NCBI GenBank assembly: GCA_026985785.1
Contig: JALSPT010000204.1
Location: 1-8,126, forward strand
Length of the DNA stretch: 8,126 nt
Reading direction: 5' to 3'
DNA from: Anaerolineales bacterium
Lineage (GTDB): Bacteria > Chloroflexota > Anaerolineae > Anaerolineales > DRMV01
The translations under genes were made by a program, and so were the position numbers. Shown here piece after piece: positions 1 through 7,153 of the stretch (within the stretch, counting starts at the first letter, position 1; the number at the start of each line of letters is the position of its first letter). Below the pieces are notes generated by a model that searched no databases, was not told the origin of the DNA, and worked only from the letters and a program-made list of their open reading frames with translations.

Positions 1-1457
1 TACCCGTTCTCCGCAATCGTGTGCAGTAGCGCAAAATTGGGTGGGCGCATGGCACCGACCGGGAAGCCCGAAATTACCACGACCTGCTGCCCGGCTTCGA
101 TGGGGGTCGAAGCGCGCAGCGCGGCTTCGACGTGGGCCAGCATGGTTTCCACCGTGTCGGCGAAGGGCACCTGCTGCGGCACCACGCCCCAATACATGCT
201 CAGGCGGCGGTAGGTGTGCTCTTCGGGGGTGAAGGCGAAAATCGGCACCCGCGGGCGGGTTTTGGACATCAGGATCGCGGTGCGCCCGGTTTGGGTGAAC
301 ACGGCCACCGCGGCGACATTGCGTTCGTGCGCCAGTTCGCGAGCCGCCCGCGTCAGCGAGCGGGCGTCATCGCGGGTGGCGCTGGTTTCCACTTCGGCGA
401 CGTGCCCCCATTGCCCGAAATGCTGCTCGGCTTCCCGCACGATGGCGTCCATCATCCGCACCGCTTCGATCGGGTAGTCGCCCACCGCGGTTTCGGCGGA
501 GAGCATGACCGCATCGGTGCCGTCGAACACCGCGTTGGCCACGTCCGAGGCTTCGGCGCGGGTGGGGCGCGGCGCGTGGATCATGGAATCCAGCATTTGC
601 GTGGCGGTGATGACCAGTTTGGCGTGGTGGTTGGCCATCGTGATGATCTCTTTTTGGGCGATGGGCACCCGTTGAGGCGGCAGTTCGACCCCTAAATCGC
701 CGCGGGCGACCATCACGCCGTCCGCCGCGTGGATGATTTCGTGCAGGTTGTGCAGCGCCTCGGGGCGTTCCAGTTTGGCAATGATGGGGGTGTGCAGGCG
801 GTCGGGCGCCATTTGAGCGATGGCCTGGCGCACGCGGGCGATGTCGGCGGCGCTACGCACGAACGAGACGGCCACGGCGTCCACCTCGTGCGCCAGCCCG
901 AAGGCGAGGTCGCGTTCGTCCTTTTCGGTGAAACCGCTGATGGGCAGCGGCACACCCGGAAAGTTGATGCCTTTGTGCGAGGTCAACCGTCCGCCCAGGG
1001 TCACGCTGGCGTACACCAGGTGCCCCTCGACGGCTTCCACTGCCAGTTCGAGGTGGCCGTCGTCCAGCAAAATGCGCTTGCCGGGGCGGGCGACCTCGGG
1101 CAGTTCGGGAAAATCCACCGGGATGGCGAGGGCCCCTCCCTCCGGCGGCGGTTGATGCTCGGGATAGAGCACCACCGCCGCGCCCTGGGGCAATTCCAGC
1201 GGTTCGCTGGGCAGTTGGCCGACGCGAATTTTGGGGCCTTGCAGGTCTTGCAGCACGGCCACGGCTTTGCCGATGCGGTGGCTCAGCCTTCGGACGCGCG
1301 CGATGACCTCGGCGTGCTCTTCGTGGCTGCCGTGGGAGAAGTTCAGCCGCACGACGTCCACCCCCGCGAGTAAGAGCGCCCGCAAGGTGGTTTCGTCGCG
1401 GCTGGCCGGGCCAACGGTGGCGACGATTTTGACGTTTCTGTGGTTGGCGAAAGGCAT
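1..1457 (-). CDS. pyk: Pyruvate kinase, complete except for the last base(s) at the left edge
   Basis: Catalyses phosphoenolpyruvate + ADP to pyruvate + ATP in the cytoplasm, the last step of glycolysis. The 485 visible codons read as a canonical enzyme. The N-terminal ATVGPAS is at 13-19, and substrate/potassium-site residues R37, N39, S41 and H42 lie in RLNFSHG. The catalytic lysine is K228 in IIAKLE, with the metal ligand E230. The MVARGDLGVE segment is at 249-258, ITATQML at 283-289, and the long conserved stretch from PRPTRAEASDVANAVFDGTD onward begins near 296. The C-terminal regulatory domain runs from about 360. The start at 1457 is set by GAGG (1463-1466) five bases upstream. The reading frame runs off the window after NG with the bases TA, which fits a TAA or TAG stop but could be tyrosine. 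The length already matches the family, so there is probably no extra C-terminal phosphohistidine domain. It is last in the visible ald cluster. Confidence 0.96.
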   Translation of the reverse strand, partial: MPFANHRNVKIVATVGPASRDETTLRALLLAGVDVVRLNFSHGSHEEHAEVIARVRRLSHRIGKAVAVLQDLQGPKIRVGQLPSEPLELPQGAAVVLYPEHQPPPEGGALAIPVDFPELPEVARPGKRILLDDGHLELAVEAVEGHLVYASVTLGGRLTSHKGINFPGVPLPISGFTEKDERDLAFGLAHEVDAVAVSFVRSAADIARVRQAIAQMAPDRLHTPIIAKLERPEALHNLHEIIHAADGVMVARGDLGVELPPQRVPIAQKEIITMANHHAKLVITATQMLDSMIHAPRPTRAEASDVANAVFDGTDAVMLSAETAVGDYPIEAVRMMDAIVREAEQHFGQWGHVAEVETSATRDDARSLTRAARELAHERNVAAVAVFTQTGRTAILMSKTRPRVPIFAFTPEEHTYRRLSMYWGVVPQQVPFADTVETMLAHVEAALRASTPIEAGQQVVVISGFPVGAMRPPNFALLHTIAENG

Positions 1458-1479
1458 GGCGACCTCGGAAAAAGGCAGA

Positions 1480-2790
1480 TTAGATGTAGTTGAGTTGCTT
1501 GGCCTGGTAGGTCAGTTCGTCGCGGAAATCGGGATGGGCGATGGCGATGAGTTCCTTCGCCCGCTGGCGGATGGATTTGCCGTACAGGTTGGCCACGCCG
1601 TATTCGGTCACGACGTAGTGCACGTGGTTGCGGGTGGTGACCACGCCCGCGCCTTGCTTGAGCATCGCGGTGATGCGGCTGAAGCGTTTGCCGCTGCGGG
1701 TGACGGCCAGGCTGGGCAGGGCGATGATGGGCACGCCGTCTTTGGCGCGCGAGGCGCCGTAGATGAAGTCCAACTGGCCGCCCACGCCGCTGTACAGTTT
1801 GGGGCCGATGCTGTCGGCGCACACCTGCCCGGTGAGATCCACTTCGATGGCCGAGTTGATGGCGACCATGCGCTCGTTTTGGGCGATGACGAACGGGTCG
1901 TTGACGTATTCGGTGGGGTGGAGTTCGATCATCGGGTTGTTGTCCACCCATTCGTAGAGGGCGTGGGTGCCGAGGATGAAGCCTGCGATGATCTTGCCCG
2001 GATGCAGGGTCTTGCGTGCCCCGGTGAGCACGCCGCGTTCGACCAGGTCCATCACCCCATCGGAAAACAGTTCGGTGTGGACGCCGAGGTCTTTTTTGTC
2101 GTGCAGATAGCGCAGCACGGCGTCGGGCACCGCGCCGATGCCCATTTGCATGGTGGCGCCGTCGGGGATCAGGTCGGCAATGTATTGGGCGATGCGTTCC
2201 ACCACTTCGGGGTCGCCTTTGGCGGCCATGCTGACCTCGACCAGGGGATAATCCACCGGCACGATGTAATCTAAGCGGCTGACGTGGATGAAGGCGTCGC
2301 CCAAGGTGCGCGGCATTTGGGGGTTGATTTCGGCCACGATGATCTTGGCCGATTCGGCTGCCGTTTTGGTCAAGCCTACTTCGACGCCGAAACTGCAAAA
2401 ACCGTGCTCGTCGGGCGGGGAAAGGTGGACGAAGGCGACGTCGACGGGCAAAATGCCTTTTTTGAAGAGCAGGGGGAATTCGGAGAGGAACACAGGGGTG
2501 AAGTCGGCGCGGCCTTCCTGCACGGCTTTGCGGATATTGTCGCTGATGAACATGGTGTTGACCCGCAGGTGGCCTTCCATCTCGGGAGCGACGTATTCCG
2601 CCGTGCCCACGGTGAGCGCCTGGGCGATTTCCACGTCTTCCAGTTGGGGGGCGCGTTTGACCAGCGCCTTGAGCAGCACCTGGGGCGTGGAGCAATTGCC
2701 GGTGAGGAACACCCGCTGGTGCGATTTCACCACGCTGACGGCCTCTTCGGCGCTCACGATGCGGGAGCGGTAAATTTTGTTCCAGTCCAT
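1480..2790 (-). CDS. Acetyl-CoA hydrolase / acyl-CoA:carboxylate CoA-transferase (4-hydroxybutyrate CoA-transferase type)
   Basis: A 436-residue cytoplasmic enzyme of the acetyl-CoA hydrolase/transferase family (Cat1, AbfT and succinyl-CoA:acetate transferases). These move CoA between an acyl-CoA and a carboxylate through a glutamyl-CoA intermediate. The catalytic glutamate is E240 in GVHTELFSDGV (236-246). Other family marks are MGIGAVPDAV (216-225), the glycine-rich SGVGGQLDF (334-342) and EYGVANL (396-402). Length and motif order are those of the 4-hydroxybutyrate CoA-transferase branch, but the sequence cannot separate acetate, butyrate, succinate or 4-hydroxybutyrate as substrate, so no gene symbol is given. 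The start at 2790 has AGGAGA (2799-2804) eight bases upstream, which lies inside the last codons of ald. The ald stop is only three bases before this ATG, so translational coupling is likely. The gene ends 22 bases before pyk. Confidence 0.92.
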   Translation of the reverse strand: MDWNKIYRSRIVSAEEAVSVVKSHQRVFLTGNCSTPQVLLKALVKRAPQLEDVEIAQALTVGTAEYVAPEMEGHLRVNTMFISDNIRKAVQEGRADFTPVFLSEFPLLFKKGILPVDVAFVHLSPPDEHGFCSFGVEVGLTKTAAESAKIIVAEINPQMPRTLGDAFIHVSRLDYIVPVDYPLVEVSMAAKGDPEVVERIAQYIADLIPDGATMQMGIGAVPDAVLRYLHDKKDLGVHTELFSDGVMDLVERGVLTGARKTLHPGKIIAGFILGTHALYEWVDNNPMIELHPTEYVNDPFVIAQNERMVAINSAIEVDLTGQVCADSIGPKLYSGVGGQLDFIYGASRAKDGVPIIALPSLAVTRSGKRFSRITAMLKQGAGVVTTRNHVHYVVTEYGVANLYGKSIRQRAKELIAIAHPDFRDELTYQAKQLNYI

Positions 2791-2793
2791 GGG

Positions 2794-3882
2794 TCATTTC
2801 TCCTGGTGCGGCGTGAGCAGGGTCAGGTTGCGCAGTTCGCCCTTGTAGGTGTTCACGGCGTGGGCCAGGGCGGGGAGTTCGACCATGGCGCGGGCGATGC
2901 CTTTGTCGGCGATGGCCAGGATGTAGGGCAGGGCGGCGGTGGAAAAGGCGTGGGTGGCAGTGCGGGCAACCACGCCGGGCATGTTGGGGACGGCGTAGTG
3001 GATGACGCCTTCTTCGATGTAAGTGGGGCGGTCGTGGGTGGTAGGGCGCGAAGTGGCTGCACAGCCGCCCTGGTCGATGCTGACGTCGATCAGCAGCGCC
3101 CGCGGCTTCATGGCTTTGAGCATGTCGCGGGTGATGAGCAGTGGGGCGCGGGCGCCCGGTTTGAGCACGCTGCACACCACGACATCGGCAAAAGTGAGGG
3201 TACGGGCAATGTTGTAGGGGGTGGCGGGGAGGGTGCCGACTTGGGGGAAGGCGGCAAAGATGCGCTCGAGGGCTTGCTGGCTGATGTCCAGCACGGTGAC
3301 GTGCGCCCCCAAACCGATAAAGCCACGCGTCGCGCAGGTGCCCACGACGCCCGCGCCGATGACCACCACCTCGGCCGGCGGCACGCCCGGCAGGCCGCCC
3401 AGCAGGATACCTTTGCCGCCGTGGTTGTTTTGCAGCAGGCGGGCAGCCACCTGGACGGCCATCAGCCCCCCGATGCGGCTCATCGGTTTGAGCACCGGTC
3501 GTTCGCCGTCTTCGGTTTCGATCTGCTCCAGGGCTACCGCGGTGATGTCGTTTTCCAGCATGTAGGCGATTTTGTCTTGGCGCGCGGCTGCCAGGTGGAG
3601 TAGCCCCATCACGACTGCGCCGGAGGGGAGCCAGTGGATCTCCTCCAGCAGTGGGCGCCCCACTTTCACCAGCAAGTCGGCGCGGCCAAAAATCTCGTGG
3701 GGAGAATACACAATGTGCGCGCCGGCGCGGCTGTAGTCCTCATCCGAAAAGCCTGCACCTTGCCCGGCCTGGTGCTCGACGTACACCGTATGGCCGTGGC
3801 GGGTGAGGGTATGGACGTGGTGCGGTGAGAGGCCGACGCGATATTCGAAGGGACGGCGTTCTTTGGGGATGCAGATGTTCAT
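2794..3882 (-). CDS. ald: Alanine dehydrogenase
   Basis: NAD-dependent enzyme interconverting L-alanine and pyruvate plus ammonia. The 362 residues match the usual length of about 370. The catalytic and pyruvate-binding residues of the family are present: R15 in EYRVGLSP, K73 in LLVKVGRP, H96 in LLHLAA and D270 in IDVSIDQGG. The Rossmann fold shows GAGVVG at 176-181 with the acidic NAD-ribose residue D199 in VTVLDI. A second signature, the glycine-rich GGKGILLGGLPGV, precedes it (155-167). I chose the ATG at 3882 because it begins the family N-terminus MNICIPKE and has AAGGAG (3890-3895) seven bases upstream. An in-frame ATG at 3921 would add 13 atypical residues and start inside the terminator hairpin. 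The gene follows argF by 57 bases and leads the CoA-transferase by three. With pyk downstream it suggests alanine/pyruvate metabolism. Confidence 0.95.
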   Translation of the reverse strand: MNICIPKERRPFEYRVGLSPHHVHTLTRHGHTVYVEHQAGQGAGFSDEDYSRAGAHIVYSPHEIFGRADLLVKVGRPLLEEIHWLPSGAVVMGLLHLAAARQDKIAYMLENDITAVALEQIETEDGERPVLKPMSRIGGLMAVQVAARLLQNNHGGKGILLGGLPGVPPAEVVVIGAGVVGTCATRGFIGLGAHVTVLDISQQALERIFAAFPQVGTLPATPYNIARTLTFADVVVCSVLKPGARAPLLITRDMLKAMKPRALLIDVSIDQGGCAATSRPTTHDRPTYIEEGVIHYAVPNMPGVVARTATHAFSTAALPYILAIADKGIARAMVELPALAHAVNTYKGELRNLTLLTPHQEK

Positions 3883-3904
3883 GGAAACACTCCTTCGTGC
3901 GCCG

Positions 3905-3932
3905 AAAAAAGGCCGCGACACCCGCCGCGGCC
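3905..3932 (-). terminator. Intrinsic terminator (or attenuator) between argF and ald
   Basis: On the minus strand a perfect 7-bp GC stem, GGCCGCG (3932-3926) pairing with CGCGGCC (3917-3911), closes an 8-base loop. Six consecutive T residues (3910-3905) follow immediately. This is the classic Rho-independent layout. It lies 8 bases past the argF stop and ends 10 bases before the ald ribosome binding site, so it would end argF messages or limit read-through into ald. Confidence 0.85.
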
Positions 3933-3939
3933 GGAGAGA

Positions 3940-4866
<927 letters not shown>

Positions 4867-4907
4867 GGCATCCTCCGGTCAGAAATTGTGCGTTGTTGAC
4901 GTCAGGA

Positions 4908-4916
4908 AGTATACCA
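4908..4916 (-). promoter_or_regulatory. Extended -10 promoter of argF
   Basis: Minus-strand TGGTATACT is a TGn-extended -10 with a 5/6 hexamer (TATACT against TATAAT). Standard spacing puts the transcription start near 4901, giving a leader of about 35 bases that contains the GGAGG site. I see no good -35 at 16-18 bases upstream, which is tolerated by extended -10 promoters. A perfect palindrome TGACGTCA (4897-4904) spans the predicted start point and could be chance or an operator. Confidence 0.6.
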
Positions 4917-5009
4917 CCGGCTGCTTGAAGGGAGATGAAAACGGTATGGGTGTAGTAGGGTGCGAAAGTTAAAAAAACATTACAAATCTGCGAAAACCTT
5001 GACGGGTGC

Positions 5010-5038
5010 TTGATTTTTGGCGGGAAAGGCTGTATGCT
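5010..5038 (+). promoter_or_regulatory. Possible upstream promoter of the sigma gene
   Basis: TTGATT (5010-5015) and TATGCT (5033-5038) are separated by 17 bases, each matching 4 of 6 consensus positions. An A/T-rich stretch (4967-4990) lies just upstream and could act as an UP element, or serve the divergent argF side. It is weaker than the promoter at 5084-5092 and could be coincidental. Confidence 0.35.
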
Positions 5039-5083
5039 GGAATTGTCGAATGCTCTCCCGCTGCGAGAAGGAGGCCGGCGTTA

Positions 5084-5092
5084 TGGTATAAT
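5084..5092 (+). promoter_or_regulatory. Main promoter of the sigma gene (extended -10)
   Basis: TGGTATAAT is a perfect TATAAT with the TGn extension. The -35 region at the expected distance (around 5062-5069) is poor. The predicted start is near 5099, giving a leader of about 64 bases before the ATG at 5163. The flank TATAATCGCA is shared exactly with the kinase promoter at 7950. Confidence 0.7.
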
Positions 5093-5162
5093 CGCAGTTT
5101 TAGCGCGTCTCGGTGCTTCTTTGGCGCGGGAGGCAAAATCTCAGGTTTGGAGTGAAGGCGCT

Positions 5163-6371
5163 ATGATTGAGGAAGAACTGCTGCTGGTGGAAATGGAGGA
5201 AGAATATTCTCCGATTGCCCACCTGGTGGATTTAGGGCGGCAGAAGGGTTATGTGACGTTGGATGACATCCTCCAGTTTTTCCCGGAGGCCGAGCAGAAC
5301 GTCGACCAATTGGAAGAGGCTTTTGCGGCTTTGCTGAGCGCCGGCATTCCTTACATGGAAGACGACATCGTCGAGACCCCCACCGATGAAGAAATCGAGG
5401 GTGAGGCCGAAGAGGAAGAAGAAACCCCGCCGCAGATGGACGAGGAGGATTACCTCGCCAACATTGATACGGACGACATGATCGGCTTGTACCTCAAAGA
5501 GGTGGGGCGCATTCCGCTGTTGACTGCCGAGGAAGAGGTCGACCTCGCCAAGCGGATCGAAGCCGGGCGGGCGGCGCGGCAGGAACTGGCGTTGGGCGTG
5601 GATGACCCCCAGCGGCGGGCGGAGCTGCGGCGTTTGATCGAGGATGGCTGGCGGGCGCGCGAGCATTTGATTACCGCAAACTCTCGCCTGGTCATCAGCG
5701 TGGCGAAAAAGTACATGGGGCGGGGTGTGCCTTTCCTTGACTTAATTCAGGAGGGCAACATCGGCTTGATTCGTGCCATCAAGAAGTTCGACTACCGCCG
5801 GGGGCACAAGTTCAGCACGTATGCCACCTGGTGGATTCGCCAGGCGGTCACGCGGGCGATTGCCGACCAGGGGCGCACGATCCGCGTGCCCGTGCACATG
5901 GGAGACCAGATCAACAAGCTGCTGCGGGTGCAACATCATCTAACGCAGAAATTGGGGCGCAACCCCAACATCGACGAGTTAGCCGAAGAACTGGGCGTGC
6001 CGCCCAAGAAGGTGGAATACATGCTCAAGGTGGCGCGGCGTCCGCTTTCCCTGGAAATGCCTACCGATGACGAGGAAGATTCCGTCTTGGGTGATTTCAT
6101 CGAGGACAAGGATTCTCCTGCCCCCGACGAGGCGGCTACCCGCAATATCCTGCGCGAGCACCTCGACGCCATCCTCAGCAACCTGCCGCCGCGCGAGGTG
6201 CGCATTTTGCAATTGCGCTACGGTTTGCTGGACGGCCAGGCGTACACGCTGGAGGAAGTGGGGCGCAAGATGGGCGTTACCCGGGAGCGTGTCCGCCAGA
6301 TCGAGGCGCAGGCGCTCAGCCGTTTGCGTAACCCCAAGATCCGCCGTCAACTGCGCGAATACCTCGGCTGA
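5163..6371 (+). CDS. rpoD: Primary RNA polymerase sigma factor (RpoD/SigA)
   Basis: A 402-residue housekeeping sigma-70 factor, which directs core RNA polymerase to -10/-35 promoters. All regions are present. A region 1.1-like domain spans about 16-65, followed by a very acidic linker at about 66-105. Region 1.2 is at about 105-136 and region 2 at about 170-245, including FLDLIQEGNIGL and the promoter-melting/-10 reading segment YATWWIRQAVTRAI (220-233). Region 3 is at about 247-320. Region 4 runs from about 328 to 395, with the -35 helix-turn-helix YTLEEVGRKMGVTRERVRQI (361-380). Region 1.1 and the complete region 4 argue for a primary rather than an alternative sigma. The start at 5163 is preferred because family-like sequence begins there and GGAG (5149-5152) lies ten bases upstream. 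The same frame stays open back to a TTG at 5010, but the best promoter lies inside that extension. It is divergent from argF and convergent with the pseudouridine synthase gene. Confidence 0.96.
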   Translation: MIEEELLLVEMEEEYSPIAHLVDLGRQKGYVTLDDILQFFPEAEQNVDQLEEAFAALLSAGIPYMEDDIVETPTDEEIEGEAEEEEETPPQMDEEDYLANIDTDDMIGLYLKEVGRIPLLTAEEEVDLAKRIEAGRAARQELALGVDDPQRRAELRRLIEDGWRAREHLITANSRLVISVAKKYMGRGVPFLDLIQEGNIGLIRAIKKFDYRRGHKFSTYATWWIRQAVTRAIADQGRTIRVPVHMGDQINKLLRVQHHLTQKLGRNPNIDELAEELGVPPKKVEYMLKVARRPLSLEMPTDDEEDSVLGDFIEDKDSPAPDEAATRNILREHLDAILSNLPPREVRILQLRYGLLDGQAYTLEEVGRKMGVTRERVRQIEAQALSRLRNPKIRRQLREYLG

Positions 6372-6406
6372 GGCCAAGCGAGCGACCTCCCCCTTACTCC
6401 TCGTGC

Positions 6407-6437
6407 AAGGCCCCCCTCCACGGGGGCCTTTGTGTTT
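6407..6437 (+). terminator. Hairpin terminator after the sigma gene
   Basis: AAGGCCCCC (6407-6415) and GGGGGCCTT (6422-6430) form a perfect 9-bp stem with a 6-base loop, followed by an interrupted T tract (TTTGTGTTT, counted from the stem). It begins 36 bases after the sigma stop and lies between two convergent genes. The minus-strand side has no T run, so it is oriented to end sigma transcripts, though the hairpin may slow traffic in both directions. Confidence 0.8.
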
Positions 6438-6442
6438 GGAGG

Positions 6443-7153
6443 TCAGGTGGAGGGTTCTTCAGCGTACAGAGCGCCGTAAGCGGCCAGGTCATCCAGCGCG
6501 GCGGCGAAATCGGGCGGATGGGGGGCGGTGATGCCCAGCCATTCGCCGGTGACGGGGTGGCGGCATTCCAAACGGCGGGCGTGGAGTGCGAGCCTGCGGA
6601 TGGGCAGCGGGTGGTCGGTGGTGGCGTGGCCGTAGAGGGGGTCGTGGACGATGGGATGCCCAAGGGCGAAGAGATGGGCCCGAATTTGGTGGCGGCGACC
6701 GGTGTGGGGGCGTGCTTCGACCCACGTGAACGCGCCGCCAAAGCGCCGCAGCACGCGGAAGTCGGTGTGGGCTTCTTGGCCGCGCGGGTCAACCACCGTG
6801 CGTTTGCGCCGCCCGCGATTGGGGCGCAGTCGAAGCGTCACGGTCTGTTGTCGCCAGGTGGGTTCCCCAAACACGATGGCATGGTAGGTTTTGTGGGCTT
6901 CATGCTTGGCGAACTGATCGTTGAGGAGGCGATGGGCTTCGGCGTTGCGGGCCAGCAGCAGCACGCCGCTGGTGTCCTTGTCCAGCCGGTGGACGATCCA
7001 CAACCGCCCCCACGCGGGTTCCAACAGGGCGCGCACATGAGGACGCATAGCATCCCACCCGTCGGGCAAGGTGAGCAGGCCCGCGGGCTTGGCAATCACC
7101 AGCAGGTGCTCGTCGGCAAAGAGGATGGGGATGTCAGGTGTGGGTGGTGTCAT
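6443..7153 (-). CDS. RluA-family pseudouridine synthase
   Basis: Converts specific uridines of rRNA or tRNA to pseudouridine. The 236-residue protein is a single catalytic domain without an N-terminal S4 domain, close to the size of E. coli RluA. It shows the family opening ILFADEHLLVIAKPAGLL (10-27), the catalytic HRLDKDTSG (55-63) with the nucleophile-type aspartate D58, and the RPHTGRRHQIRAHL block (148-161). Target site and paralogue (RluA, RluC, RluD or tRNA type) cannot be decided, so no symbol is given. I chose the ATG at 7153 because conserved sequence begins a few residues later. It overlaps the end of the kinase gene by 20 bases and has no clear ribosome binding site, so translation probably depends on coupling to the kinase gene. 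An in-frame TTG two codons earlier is an alternative. A longer frame up to 7297 encodes arginine- and proline-rich residues that are only a shadow of the kinase gene. Confidence 0.92.
   Translation of the reverse strand: MTPPTPDIPILFADEHLLVIAKPAGLLTLPDGWDAMRPHVRALLEPAWGRLWIVHRLDKDTSGVLLLARNAEAHRLLNDQFAKHEAHKTYHAIVFGEPTWRQQTVTLRLRPNRGRRKRTVVDPRGQEAHTDFRVLRRFGGAFTWVEARPHTGRRHQIRAHLFALGHPIVHDPLYGHATTDHPLPIRRLALHARRLECRHPVTGEWLGITAPHPPDFAAALDDLAAYGALYAEEPST

Noticed and set aside
1231..2274. A 347-codon plus-strand frame
   Set aside because: Antisense to the pyruvate kinase start and the CoA-transferase, low-complexity composition and no recognisable domain.
1343..3175. A 610-codon open frame on the minus strand
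   Set aside because: It is an out-of-frame shadow of the CoA-transferase and ald genes, full of arginine, proline and histidine with no family motif.
2284..3603. A 439-codon open frame on the plus strand, antisense to the CoA-transferase and ald
   Set aside because: Glycine-, histidine- and valine-rich antisense shadow typical of GC-rich coding DNA; the opposite strand has two well-supported enzymes.
3883..3921. Longer ald start at 3921
   Set aside because: The 13 extra residues are unlike the family, and the ATG lies within the terminator hairpin; 3882 has an ideal ribosome binding site.
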